This document shows, piece by piece, positions 25,501-36,659 of a stretch of DNA of 64,000 nucleotides (position 1 is the stretch's first letter; the number at the start of each line of letters is the position of its first letter). Both the position numbers and the translations under genes were made by a program. Source of the DNA: Chaetorhynchus papuensis (lineage: Eukaryota; Chordata; Aves; Passeriformes; Rhipiduridae); contig VWYX01000858.1 of assembly GCA_013396525.1 (NCBI GenBank), forward strand, positions 248,001 to 312,000, written 5' to 3'. The notes under the pieces were generated by a model. The model ran no database searches, was not told the origin of the DNA, and saw only the letters and a list, made by a program, of their open reading frames with translations.

Positions 25501-28500
25501 ATGGGATGTTCTCCCCACACTCTCTTCATAGTCATAGGTTCATAGGTGTAATACATCATCTCACAACTATGAACTGAGGATCTCTGGAGCTCAGAGGAAC
25601 AGCACGAGTTTTTTCCAGCTTTCTGACATCAAGAGAGGACTGAAACTTGCCCTTAGCATGTAATTATAATAGCACAAATTAAAGACATTTTTGTCCATCA
25701 TTTGCACTGCAGAAACATGCATTTTGCTGAAGGCTGTGTGAGTCCATGCTCAGCTCAGAATGAATCCATGAGACAGAATTCATATGCAAACATTTGGGCA
25801 ATAATTTTCACCTTTTACTGCCTCTGAGAACTTTAACTGTGGCTGAGCTGGGGGGTCTATTTTACAGTGATCTCCTTGAACAGACAAGTGACTGATCTTG
25901 AAGTTTTCATTCTGTCCTTCTTTTGGTAAGGAATACGGCAAAAACCAGAAAGGCAATGAAGCAATGAAGTTGACTGCCCCACAGATAAGCAATCCAAGCC
26001 ACCAGGCACCAACCCAACGGGTATCCTTAGGATTTATGCTGATGGCATCTATAAAACACAAAAAGACAGGAAAATAGGTTAAATATTAAGCAGAGCAATT
26101 ATTATAGATTACTATAAATTACTGTATATCCTCATATATATTACTAATAAAACAGAACAGAGGTGATCTATGTTCCATATGAAGAATTGAAATGAAGCTT
26201 GTTTCAAAGCATAGAATCATAGAATAGTTTAGGTTGGAAGGGACCTTTAAGATCATCTCACTCCAACCCCCCTGCCATGGGCAGGGACACCTTGCACTGG
26301 ACCGGATTGTTCAGAGCCCCATCCAACCTGACCTTGAACACTTCCAGGGATGGGGCAGCCACAGCTTCCCTGGATAAATTGTGAATGACCCATCCCTGGA
26401 ACTGAATCAGTCCTATGCAGTCAAAAATAGATGTGTCCATTTAGGCCCGTGGTGGCATTTCCTTGCCACAATCTTCCAGTACTCTCTGGGGGAATGAGTG
26501 ACAACAAAAGAATCCTTTACCACCAAAAAAACCCTTCCCTTTCTCAATTTCCCAGAGTCCTCCTTCTCCATCCCCAAACTCCACAGTTTTTCCCCAGATT
26601 TCCTCAAATTTTCCCTGGGATTAGAGATTTTAAGTGATTTGAACAACAAAATGAGTTTTGAAATGAATCTTTGCTGCATGCTTTTTAAGAGAACACACTT
26701 TTTGCTAAGTGTTGAAAGTGTCCATGAGCCTTTCACTGTTCCCTCAACATGGGGACGGGCCTTTTATTCAATCATTTGTTCTCAGCTGCACAGCAGCAAG
26801 GGTGTAACGTGTGTGTGTGCAAGCATAAAAGAGGTGCAGTGGGGGCAGGGGTCTTTTTCAAGGGCTATTCCAACCACACTGCAACACGATTTGCAAATGT
26901 CAATTTTTGAGCAGCTCTTGAGCAGGAACAATTCTCTAGAGAGCTTTCATTTTTGGGGCAGTGGACTGGGAAGGCGCTTCTTGGCGTGGAGGTTCCTACA
27001 CCCAGACACCTTCTCGCTTCCTGTGCCACCCCACGCTCCCTTACCGGTGTCCACGATGCCAATGTCAACCCAGAGACTGGCACAGAACGAGCCAAGCAGG
27101 AAGCCCAGGGTCGGCCCAAACATGCCCGAGGATCTCACCAGGCCTGGAAGAGAAGGGAGGCTGAGCAAAGCACTGCATGGACAAGGCAAGCCTTCCTCTC
27201 TGAGGGCAAGGACATGAGAGAGGAAGGAGGAGACAGGAGAGGGGCACAGGCCTTTATGGAATGTCTCACAGGAAGCTCCTGAGCAGTGAGAATACAAGGT
27301 GTAAGCTGCCCTAACCACAGCTGTGGTGTAGATCAGAAGAAAGTGGGATGCCCCTAGGAGCAAATGAATAAGCTGTGAAGGCTACGAGAAACCCAGGAAG
27401 CTACACTGCATTTTGCTGACTGGATGTGTAAATACAGCAGAATTTGATTTAGGTGATGACTACTGGCAATCAACATAAAATAAAATAAAATAAATTATCT
27501 TCAAAAGAATTCAAGCCTAGGTTCTCACACTCCCTTGCCACTTGTGTTGTTCTGTTGAAGTTTAGTTGTGAGGAGGTAACAGGATCAAAATACAGCTCAG
27601 TAATTTGGATTTGTGAATTCTAGCACGGAACCAACACCTTGAAGTTGCAGAAGGCTTCATTCTATTAGAAAAGAAGGAATTCTTTACCAAATGCCTGTTA
27701 GTTCTTGCCCACATCCAGCACTATGCTCTGTAAATCCTATCGTGTTCCACTGCAGTGATTTTCCTCCTGAGAAAGAGTTGGTTTTGCAAACTCTCTTTTG
27801 AATATAGTGATTGCTCAGCTTATCACCCAGAACTTCTGTAATAAATCCTTACATCTTAACAAATATGCTAAACTTTCTGTTCCTTCCTATTGTAACTCTG
27901 GTATTATTGCTGTCACCACAACTCTACCAAAATGATTTTAATTCATTCTATTAAGAAAATGCTGTCTCTGCCTCAAAATAACTTACGTTCTTACTCAACA
28001 AAATATCAAAGGACAAAAGAAAAAGGAGAGACAGGAAGCTGAGACTTCTTTTTCAGGGTCAAATAATGAGATTAAGGCTCAGAATTCATCAGCAAGGCTT
28101 GACTGACTCTTTTTATTATAAGACAATTTTTTTTGTATGTTTGTATTTTACAAAAGCACTGATTATAAATTGATTTAGCCAGATGTTAAAAATAAGATAT
28201 AGCAAAGAAATAAAGTTAGCTAAGAAAATAAATTTCTGCTCTATGGAAAAGACTGTTTCAATATTCACTTTTTTGGCCAAGTGATTCAGTCCACCAAAAT
28301 GGAATAAATGACTAAAAATTGCTATTCTGAATGTAAAAGTGAAATATTTTAATACACTGTAAATTAAATACTTTATTTCTTTTGCATAACCCAATTTTTA
28401 TTTTGGCTGACTCCATACTATTCTCCATGTTTACTTTATACTTTTAATCTCACTTGCCCAGTAGTCCCAACCTGTCTCAATCTCTCCCAGATTAGAATCT

Positions 28501-31500
28501 GTCAAGAAAAACATTCAGCTAAACTTTTTAAAATACCTTTAATCTGAAGCTCAGAGGAGATTACAAATATTTTGGATAACTGCTGAGTGGAACACTTGTT
28601 TTTGACAGCTACCTCCACAATACTTCCATTTTCTTCAACCTGAAGATTTTCTCATTCCCAAATGAAGACATTTGCTATGGCCTTACCCTGTAGTATTACA
28701 TACCGAGCTCTTCCTGAAACTGTGTCTTACTATCTTTCTGAGCAGCTCAATTTCACCAAATTTACTTCAGGCTACAGTTCTTGAGCTTCCTCAGCCACAC
28801 AAACACCCCATGCTATTAAATCAGTTTGCCAACAAATTAATTAGCTTGGGTGTAAGTCTCTCTGTCTTGGGCAATAGGTTATGTGCTGTCAAAACAAAAA
28901 CAAAATCCCAAGTAGAAAGGATTTGTTACAACACCCTGGCAAGGTGTTGTTTTTCCTTCAGTAAACAGTGACTTTAAACAGCTTTCAACTGGAAGTGTGC
29001 TGCATGTAAAATTCAAAAAGTCAGGTAAGAGCTCCTGAAACACATTTACATTATTGTAATTAATTGTGACCACATTACAAATCCTCACATTAAGGATCAT
29101 TCCCTTATGTGTGAAATAGTGATTAGGAAGAATTTGGTCCTCTGAAGCTGTGGTACTGAAGATGATATGCCAGACAAGACAGATACGACTTCGCATTTCG
29201 GGGAAATGAGCATTTGGTTATGCTCCTCTTCATCACAGAAGCTACTCAGGGAAAGCAAAAAGACCATCCTGGAATGATCCCTAGAAAATAAATATGAGAC
29301 ATCTTTTGCACTGTTTGGGGATGTTTTTTGTCTCTGTACAACTCAGTTATCCAGATAGATTTTTTTGGTGAGTGTTTGCTTGACTATAGAAATGTTAAAG
29401 AACAGAATGTTTAGCATAAAAATCACTCCTTTGTACATTACCTATGTAAAATGCCGAGTTTTCTTCCTTAGAAAAATCATCAATATATGAAACTCCCAGT
29501 GGCATAATTGGTGCTTCCCCAATTCCACGTAAAAGGTTCCCCACCAACACAAAGAGCCACAGATAGGAATTTGTTGTTTTTTCACATCCTGCAGGCCATA
29601 AACATGTACATTTTTGTGAACATAATTCTGACAATACTTTACAGCAACAGCAAAATAACATAAAATATTGTTTTTAACAATCATTATAGGGTAGGTTTGT
29701 ATGGTTTCTAGCCAGGGTGTTACTGCTTTCCAGTAAAAAAAGGGTGTACAAGCAGAAGAAGGGAATCCAGCATCAGAGTTTTATCTTACCAACATTTATC
29801 ACTGTGCTGGGTGTTTCTGTAGCATCTGTGACTGGAAGGCCCTCAGATGGCACTGGGGAGCAAGCTGACATACTCGTGGAGGAGTTGTCCACACTAACAG
29901 TTATCCTTTCATAATTGTAACTGGAAAACAACTGTGTGAAATACAACTGACACATGAAGGACTTTGCTTTGCAGGAAGCGTGTCTGAGCCTTGTGTTCAC
30001 ATATGTTCATTCCTGTTTCATACACACAAAGTGGAGGGGAAGCCCATTTCCAGTGCTTTGCTTAAAAAAAAATAGGTATCTTCATACCATTTTCAAGTGC
30101 TCTGATGATTCTAACCCCAATATTTTCCTGAGCTAAAGAGTGACAAAGCTGCCTCCAGAGATCATTCTTTAGACTGCAGGACAGAGGCAGAGTTCATCCA
30201 CATCTGTCTATACACAACAGGGCTGATGTTGTTCCATAATGGTTTTTCCTCTCTTACCTTTGTCGCAGATGCAAAAATGCCAAAGGATTGGAAAGGTATG
30301 ACCTGCTTCTGACAATTATGTGTTCCAGATTAAATATGAATGGGGTATTTAAATATTTAATTCTCCCCAAGTTTAGATAAAAATCTTCAGCATTTTAAAG
30401 AGCTGTCGTGAGTAGCCACCATGGAGAAAGAAACTTTTTCCATCAAGATCTAATTACATTTCACTTAAATATAAAAAAGGGAACACAGTTTAAAAAATAT
30501 ACATAGCTATGTATATATATCCATCCCAGGTGAAAGATTTAACCCACTTGATCCTTAATCATGTATAAGTTCTGTAAAAACCTGAGGTTTCTCTCTTGCT
30601 TACCTGTAGCAAGAGGTAAGCTTTCAGAGAGAAAATCAGAAAGTCAATATTAAAAAATCCACCCATTTTCCTGTTGGAATAGCTGGAAGAAACTCCTACT
30701 GTCAAGCTTTTAACTCAGATGTATGCTTTAAAAAACACTTCATATGATCAAGTTCAATTAGTGCATAATGTGAAAACTCTCCATATTTACCGTCCCATTA
30801 GGAACTGAGGCACCACTGACAAAAAAGCTCCTACAGACATGATGAGACACCCAACAGCAATTATTTTTGGCCGATGAACTCTTGGTCCAAGGTAGCTCAC
30901 CAACACCATCACCATTAAGTTACCTGCATCAATGGGAGAGAGAACCAGTACAAAAAATAGATTTACTTTGGGGGTGAAAATGTAGTAAGAAGCACTTATC
31001 CACTTCCAAAGAAAGTACATATACCTATCTCAAAGCTGCCATCAATAATGCCAAAAATCGATGATGAGATTTCAAATCTCCTTTCAATTTGACTGGACAT
31101 GCTCTTCATGTAGCTTCCAGAAAATCCTTTGGCAAAAAAGGAAAAAGCTAGAGCTCCAAGAAATATCTGAAGAGAGAAAATAATTGAGTTTGCAAAGTAA
31201 CAACTTTTGCTTTACGCATGGATGCCCGAGCAACCCACTCAAGAAGCACAAAAATGATATGCTTTGTTTTCTAATTCTCTGTGAGGAGAATCTTCCTATT
31301 GTTATCATTAAAACAGATTTTACTTTCTTTTTCAGGGTGGCCTCCAAAAACTCTGCCACTGCAAGGAAAAGGAAAATTATTGATGGTATGCACCTTCTAA
31401 TTTTCTAGTACATATTGGTTTAGCTGTTTCCTTCCTTAAGAAAAACTTGTAGCATAACATTGTTCATTTCTGGTACTTCTTATCACAGTATATTTTATTA

Positions 31501-32499
31501 ACTCTCCTTCCCCTGTTCTAAAAAACATGAATAAAAAGATATATCTGCAACTACCACTGTGACTATAGCACACCTCTAAACTAATTTGTAGCAAAATATG
31601 ACCTTATTTTTTAATTTCTGAGAACATTTATTGACTTCTGTGTGCTTGGAATTACAACCATAGAATCAGAATCATTTGGGTTGGAAGGGACCTTAAAGAT
31701 AATCTTGTTCCAACCCCCCTGCCATGGGCAGGGACACCTTCCACTAGACCAGATTACTCAAAGCCCCATCCAGCCCGGCCTTGGACACTTCCAGGGATGG
31801 AGCATCCACAGCTTCTGTGGGCAACCTGTGCCAGGGCCTCACCACCCACAAAGGGAAGAATTTTTTCCTAATATCCAATTAAAACCTACTCTCTCTCAGT
31901 TTGAAGCCATTCCCCCTTGTCCTGTCACTCCAGGCCCTTGGAAATTGTTTCTTTCCTCTTTCTTGTTGGCTCCTTCAGGTGTTGGAAGGTCACCACGAGG
32001 TCACCCCAAAGCCTTCTCTTCTCCAGGCTGAACAATCCCAATTCTCTCAGCCTTTCCTCATAGCAGAGCTGCTCCACCCCCCTGACCATCTTGGTGGCCT
32101 CATCTGGACTCACTCCAGCAGTTCCATGTCCTTCCTGTGCTGGGACCCCAGAGCTGGAGGCAGCTCTGCAGGTGGAGCCTCAGCAGAGCAGGGCAGAGGG
32201 GCAGAATCCCCTTCCTCCCCTGCTGCCCAAATCCCTTCCATCCCCCGATGCATGCAGCCCAGATCATTGTCTCCAACACATATCGTGTCAAACAGTGCCT
32301 GAATTTTGATAGTAACTGAATTTTGATAGGACTTCAAATGGCAATTCAGTGTTCCAGAGAAAATTATGTGGTGAGGGCTCTTCCATACCTTTAGCTTTGA
32401 ACAATTATGGCACACAGTCTTGGCAGGAACTGCGCTGCCATCGCTGTCCTGGAACAGTGGTTTTTCTTTAAGCTGGGCAGCCGTGATTGATCTGTCCAT
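16323..32499 (-). CDS. SLCO1B3: complete SLCO1 organic anion transporter, 14 coding exons, 1B/1A-type (candidate avian SLCO1B3)
   Basis: Coding exons in order: 32389-32499, 31025-31166, 30791-30923, 29790-29920, 29442-29588, 27045-27143, 25812-26048, 24507-24671, 22994-23189, 21045-21210, 20084-20265, 18625-18689, 17316-17433 and 16323-16545. They total 2115 nt with no internal stop, giving 704 residues, near the family norm of about 670-710. Seen: DTRWVGAWWLGLL signature, 11 loop cysteines, and sequons NSS in exons 4 and 11. The family is 12-TM plasma-membrane uptake carriers for bile salts, bilirubin and steroid conjugates; in chicken the gene named SLCO1B3 is tied to egg-pigment transport. 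The N-terminal part (IERRFEISSS, IDGSFEIG) and C-terminal part (APIYFGALID, VYLGL, LYI) resemble 1B, but exon 7 (DTRWVGAWW, LPKEG) resembles 1A. The family call is firm; the 1B3 symbol is tentative. All introns are GT-AG. The start ATG sits in AAAACCATGG, a good Kozak context. Confidence 0.88.
17316..17433 (-). CDS. SLCO1B3: middle SLCO1 gene, coding exon 13 (TM11 region)
   Basis: The acceptor is TTTGCAG and the donor TTCAG|GTGAGC. It is 118 nt. It encodes GLPAPIYFGALIDETCLKWG and GSCRVYDTKEF; PIYFGALID and GSCR are shared with 1B. Confidence 0.9.
18625..18689 (-). CDS. SLCO1B3: middle SLCO1 gene, coding exon 12 (65 nt)
   Basis: The acceptor is TTTCCTTTCCAG and the donor ACTAG|GTAAGA. It encodes SVSPDLKSFAVGIETLGGRV. 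The invariant Cys that opens this exon in the other paralogue (CVQPELK) is Ser here. It was located by its conserved length of 65 nt and split-codon phases. Confidence 0.88.
20084..20265 (-). CDS. SLCO1B3: middle SLCO1 gene, coding exon 11 (end of loop, TM10)
   Basis: The acceptor is CTCCTTTCAG and the donor TTTAG|GTGAAA. It encodes VFHNCSCVEGQGLGPGNSSA with a sequon, then QCQRESC and TM10 ending MIMFR. It is 182 nt, one codon shorter than in the neighbours. Confidence 0.9.
21045..21210 (-). CDS. SLCO1B3: middle SLCO1 gene, coding exon 10 (Kazal-like loop)
   Basis: The acceptor is TTTTTCTCCAG and the donor ACATG|GTAAAT. It encodes SSCNAECSCKVDQWDPVCGE and ITYMTACFAGCKSSSGTG: six loop cysteines, with CKSSSG as in 1B proteins. 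Length is 166 nt. Confidence 0.9.
22994..23189 (-). CDS. SLCO1B3: middle SLCO1 gene, coding exon 9 (TM8-TM9)
   Basis: It is 196 nt, as in the paralogues. The acceptor is CTGTTTGCAG. The donor CTCTGG|GTTTGT is weak, but both length and phase demand it. It encodes LGMFLGGFLIKKFKL and VAGLTAPYSG; GMFLGG and IKKFKL are 1B-like. Confidence 0.85.
24507..24671 (-). CDS. SLCO1B3: middle SLCO1 gene, coding exon 8 (TM7)
   Basis: The acceptor is TCCATTGCAG and the donor ATCG|GTAGGT. It is 165 nt. It encodes DFLPALRKLFGNPIFVVFIF and ends KAIFLIG. Confidence 0.9.
25812..26048 (-). CDS. SLCO1B3: middle SLCO1 gene, coding exon 7 (OATP signature, TM6)
   Basis: The acceptor is GTTTTATAG. The donor AAAAG|GTGAAA is an ordinary GT, unlike the GC donor at this position in both neighbouring paralogues. 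It encodes ISINPKDTRWVGAWWLGLLI and FLPYSLPKEG. Length is 237 nt. Confidence 0.9.
26211..26377 (-). mobile_element. CR1 LINE 3' end (antisense on +)
   Basis: The + strand reads ATAGAATCATAGAATAGTTT, GGTTGGAAGGGACCTTTAAG, CCCCCCTGCCATGGGCAGGG and CTTCCAGGGATGGGGCAGCC. That is a CR1 3' end in reverse, in the same sense as the host gene, within the intron between exons 6 and 7. Confidence 0.92.
27045..27143 (-). CDS. SLCO1B3: middle SLCO1 gene, coding exon 6 (TM5)
   Basis: The acceptor is CTCTTCCAG and the donor ACCG|GTAAGG. It is 99 nt. It encodes GPTLGFLLGSFCASLWVDIG. The local sequence is unusually GC-rich. Confidence 0.88.
29442..29588 (-). CDS. SLCO1B3: middle SLCO1 gene, coding exon 5 (TM4)
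   Basis: The acceptor is CCTGCAG and the donor ATAG|GTAATG. It is 147 nt, the same as SLCO1A2. It encodes VLVGNLLRGIGEAPIMPLGV and SYIDDFSKEENSAFYIG, the conserved TM4 and loop. Confidence 0.9.
   Translation of the reverse strand, partial: DVKKQQIPICGSLCWWGTFYVELGKHQLCHWEFHILMIFLRKKTRHFT
29790..29920 (-). CDS. SLCO1B3: middle SLCO1 gene, coding exon 4 (extracellular loop 3-4)
   Basis: The acceptor is TGTTTTCCAG and the donor GTTG|GTAAGA. It encodes YNYERITVSVDNSSTSMSAC with an N-glycosylation sequon, then a Pro/Thr-rich loop. At 131 nt it is 24 nt longer than the SLCO1A2 exon, the fastest-changing exon of the family. Confidence 0.85.
30791..30923 (-). CDS. SLCO1B3: middle SLCO1 gene, coding exon 3 (TM2-TM3)
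   Basis: The acceptor is TTGATGCAG and the donor GACG|GTAAAT. It is 133 nt, identical in length to SLCO1A2. It encodes NLMVMVLVSYLGPRVHRPKI and VVPQFLMGR. Confidence 0.9.
31025..31166 (-). CDS. SLCO1B3: middle SLCO1 gene, coding exon 2 (TM1)
   Basis: The acceptor is TCTCTTCAG and the donor GATAG|GTATAT. It is 142 nt, the same as SLCO1A2 exon 2. It encodes IFLGALAFSFFAKGFSGSYM, then IERRFEISSS and IDGSFEIG. The intron after it is only about 101 nt. Confidence 0.9.
31659..32265 (-). mobile_element. CR1 LINE, about 600 bp (antisense on +)
   Basis: It starts ATAGAATCAGAATCATTTGG and GGTTGGAAGGGACCTTAAAG. It continues through GGCCTCACCACCCACAAAGG, AGGTCACCCCAAAGCCTTCT and GGGCAGAGGGGCAGAATCCC to GATGCATGCAGCCCAG. 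It is the longest CR1 copy in the window and lies in intron 1 of the middle SLCO1 gene, in the same sense as that gene, roughly 120 nt from coding exon 1. Confidence 0.92.
32389..32499 (-). CDS. SLCO1B3: middle SLCO1 gene, coding exon 1
   Basis: It encodes 37 residues, MDRSITAAQLKEKP through HNCSKLK, and ends in phase 0 at AAAG|GTATGG. The SKLK end is the usual junction before TM1. A likely acceptor TTTTTTAAGCAG at 32535-32536 gives a 35-nt leader (exon 32389-32534). An antisense CR1 begins about 100 nt into the following intron. Confidence 0.85.
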
Positions 32500-33539
32500 G
32501 GTTTTCCTTCTCCAGGTCTGATATGTAGGTCTTCCTGCTTAAAAAATATTGCTCTGTTTAACTATTATTTGCATAGGAATTGCATGTTCCAATGTTTTTC
32601 AGACATACTCACTGGCGAGACCCTACTTGAGATATCTGCACATTGACGTCTTTCCTCAGGAAAGACATTAAAGAGGGTTCAAAGTAACTACTGTAACTAG
32701 TTAAGGGCTAGGGCACCTGATTTGTGACATCTGCTTTCTAAAACACTCCAGGACTCTCTTGGATAGATGGAAAAGTTATAGGTAACTTGCTGACAGTTTT
32801 TAGAAATCTTTGTGGAAAAGGAAAGTCCCCAGGCAGCTGGAGGTTAGGAGAGCTTGGCAGAAAAACATTTCACCACACTTGAAACAATTGTTTCTGAGAT
32901 AGCCATTTTTGATCACTGTTCCAGACTAAATGGACCTTTGGTGTGATCCAGTAGGCTTCTGCTATTGTATTTCTGAGGATTTTCTTAGTGAACACTACCA
33001 TTCTGTCTGCATTTGGATGAGTAACATTATTAATTGGATAAATGTTTGTAGAATCAGACCACAAATTATGACAGAGGAGAAAACAGGGTGAGAATATGAT
33101 AGGTAAAGATATATTAAGGGAAAAGAGAGCACTGATTAAAAGAAACAAATAATGACTATCTGTAAGTCTGCAAGACTTCACAAGTTCCCTGCAGGACAGA
33201 TGATAAATGTACATATTTTTGTAAGACTGATAAAGTTTTTAGTTTAAAAGTTGGCTCTGATTTAAGGAGTCATCTATGTTGGCTGGTGCAGATTAAGCTG
33301 ATCGGGGAAAACAGCTAATAACGAGACATCTGGAATGATAATAAGTAAAAAAGGCTATTGCTAAGTTTGTCTGCTGGAAAACTGGTGCAAGAGTACCAAA
33401 ATCCACTTGTTATACATTTGCACATATATTAAAGGAGTATCGAGGAACGTATGTCAAGAAATTGGCCTGTAACCTTTTCCCCCCAAGACACTGGAATCTT
33501 AAATATGCCATGCTGTTTAAGTCATATGGGAACTTTAAA

Positions 33540-33780
33540 GGTTTCCCTCCTGCAGGCCCCTGAGGCCACCTGACCCCTGAGTGTTGTGGGAGATTTTTGA
33601 CACCAGGGCTGTGGGGATGTGGCCGGGTCCCAGGCTAACCCACAAACATGACCCGGTTCCTCTGAAGAGTTCAGTTCTCCCAAGCAAGATGCCCAGGATT
33701 ACCCGGATTCCCGGAGAAATGTCCACCAATGCCCAGAAAGGACAACACTCTCAGAAACCCAACAGTCCCCTAAAAGTTAC
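33540..33780. other. GC-rich patch of unknown nature
   Basis: The sequence is enriched in CCCGG-type strings (GTGGCCGGGTCCCAGG, ATTACCCGGATTCCCGG) compared with its AT-rich flanks. There is no recognisable coding motif. It may be an old repeat fragment. Confidence 0.25.
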
Positions 33781-34708
33781 TCCTAATGACTGAAAATAGG
33801 CACTCATAAAGAGATATAAAGCCTCATCAGAACTCTAACTTGAATTTTGTAGATTTTAGTTCCAAATCCTTCTCCAGTAGGAGGGGACTATGAAAAGCCA
33901 ACACGTGTATTTCAGACTATGCAACATAAGAAATTTCTAAAGGAACCTAACCTTCCTTAGGCCACGTTCAGCAGCTCCTAAATAAAAAAAAAATAAAATT
34001 TAAAAGTAAGCTATAGATAATTAAAGTATGGTGAAGACAGACTTACCCCAAACTTTACAGGATAGGAGCTGAAAGACAGAGTTCTCTAAAGCAAATACAT
34101 TCTTTATTGATTTGTATTTTGCTGATGATTAACTGTGTGAAACATCTGACTCTGTTAAATAAACAGTATCCAAATCAGTGACATGGCTTTCTTTTCAATA
34201 TATTTAATTTTAAACACAAAATTTTATTTATGGTGCCAGACTAATAACCTACCTGAAACTCATAGAAAATGTTAAACTGTAGAACCACTTCTCTTACACC
34301 TAACTGAGCAATCACATTTTCCATAACCACTCCATGAGAATCTGAACTTTGGCAAAATAGTGAATCATTGACACCAGTGGTATTTAAAATTAAATGAAGC
34401 AAGAAAAATAATAAAATATTTAATTTATGAATTAGGGATAATGGATAGTTTTCCTACAGGGTATTTTATCCTAACATGGATAAAATACCCTGCTCCCAAC
34501 AGTGCTTATCCTTTAAAAAAAATATTGAATTTGCAGAATTGTACCTTTGCACTTCACATGAAGTCTTTTAAGTTTAGTGACAAAGAGATGTGCAGAAAGG
34601 CTGCACTGGCACCTCACAACTAAACAAACAAACCGACTAACTAACAAATGGAAAGAAGCAGGGAGGGAGGGTGCGGAGAGACAGTGAGAGGCAGAGAGAG
34701 CACTTACT

Positions 34709-34838
34709 TTGTGTCAGAGCGGTGTCAGGCTGTTTCTTTCCTGTGCCCGAGGGCTTCCAGGCTTGGAGCCAGTGCAACGTCACAGCCAAAGCGCTGCCTG
34801 CTCCGAGAAGTGGAGCACTTCACCACATGTTTTTTAAA
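34709..34838 (-). promoter_or_regulatory. candidate promoter and non-coding first exon of the middle SLCO1 gene
   Basis: On the minus strand a TATA-like TTTAAAAAA (34830-34838) is followed about 120 nt later by a perfect donor AAA|GTAAGT (intron starts at 34707). The stretch between is GC-richer than its flanks and includes TGACGTTGC. Splicing to the acceptor at 32535 would give an intron of about 2.2 kb. This is inferred only from motif spacing; no transcript evidence is available. Confidence 0.25.
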
Positions 34839-36659
34839 CCTTGGATTTCCTTCTTACGGTGATTGCAAAACTTTCCCACAATCACCGATACAAAAGCTGT
34901 GCAGAAGAAGGCAGGCTTCTTGTGCTGTCACTGCTTTGGCAGCCTACCCGCCAGTGGTGCCAGCCTCTCCCAGGTGGAACAACTTGTTTTCTTCACTCTT
35001 TCTTTTTTTTTTTTTTTTTCCCTATAGTCTAAACATTGCAGCTGCATGAAGCACCTCTCAGAGGGAACTCCCTACCATCCACCCAACAACCATGGAGTGG
35101 GCTCAGCTCGGGCATAAGAGCCCTGAGAGCACAGGCTCAGCTTTTCCAAGCATCTACAGCCTCCTGGCTTTCACTTCTTGGTGCCTTGGAGGAGGATCAG
35201 CAGAAACACCGAGGGATGGCTCAGCTCCTGAAAGTGCATGAACTGCTTTTTGAGATCTGCCAGTTTTTGGCATGAGCCCTCTGTGTCACAACCCCAGTGC
35301 AGAGGTTGGCATGAAAAGACTTGATTATTTTCTTCTGTATAAAAATACATTAAGGGATTTGCTAAAGGCTAAATTAACTCAACTAAATACATGAAATTAT
35401 AACATTTAGTCAAAACTAAAAAAAAAAAAAGAAAGCTGAAAGAAATTATAAACTTGCTAAGTACATAAATATGCAAGCTCTCATTGTCCCCTGAAGCTTG
35501 CTGGTTAACTGCAGACAATCATTTTGTCTGCCATATTTGCACTTGGTATTGGATTTTGCTTGATAGAATTTTACACATTTTACTGTGATCTTTATATATT
35601 TATTGAGTTATTGTGGGTCTTAATTTAAAGTTTCAATTTTTCTGTTTTACCAGCAGGACTGTATGCTCTCTATACTAGATAGTCAGTGAGCAAATCAAAA
35701 CACAGCTTATTTCTACTGTTTAGAAAAAAAGTGTCATTTTCTATCACAATTTTAATGTCGTGTTCCTGCATTACTCTTTAAATGCTGACTTCTTTAATTA
35801 ATTTTGTTTTAATGCAAGGGAACAATGTACATGTTGAAACTCACTTTCTCTTAAAAGAGTTCAGAATACGGGAAATCCATCAAACCTATTCTTCAGATAA
35901 ATTGATTCTCATTTGCATACTTTTACTTAGGTGAAGAACAGTTATCTTTGCTTACTTCTTAATGGCTTAATTATTTTAATTATTTTAAAAATCTTTAAAA
36001 AGCTTTGATTTATTTACCAGAATATCATTAGAATGAAGCAGATTTTCCATCGTCTGACAATGTCAAATTTGCTTGTACTGCAACCTGTATTTGGGCTGGT
36101 TTTAGCTACTACAATATTGCAAAGTTCGAAGGAAAAAAATGTATGAACATTAGCAATGGGTTCCCTCCTTATTCTTGCTGTCAGTCTGCAAGCAGGTGGA
36201 AAAACTGAGTCTGTTGAAAGGTCAACACAAGCCCACTGTCTGTCAGGAGAGCAGGCTCTCAAACACAGTTCCCAAGGTGAGACACCCACAAAAAATGCAT
36301 TTTAAAGTTGAATACACAGAAGTTTATCTGTAGAGGACATGACCCTTCTTGTGATCCTTGCATACAGATGGTAATACCCACTTACAAGGCAGCACCGCAT
36401 GGATTCAATGCAGACACCTTCAGATGAGCCACTCATTCAGGTTCACCTTATCATCAGAGGATGAAACAGAAGTATTTCCAAAGGCATGGGTTCTTTGATC
36501 TATTCTAGATACTTACCTCAGGTAGGAGATGGAATGAACAGCAGATATGGCTGTGAACAGCTAGACGGCCAAGATCAGCTTTTGACAACAGAAAGTCAGG
36601 AGAGATGAATCCCGCCATAAAAGACTTCAGCATTCCCATAAAAAGTCTTCTGCAGCTTT

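Noticed and set aside
26498..27217. 239-codon plus-strand open frame, the longest in the window
   Set aside because: It runs antisense across SLCO1 exon 6 and GC-rich intron, with no recognisable domain. The minus-strand exon 6 has conserved protein and splice sites, so this is a shadow.
31661..32310. Overlapping frames of 60-133 codons on both strands
   Set aside because: They are inside the CR1 3' region, which is non-coding in truncated copies.
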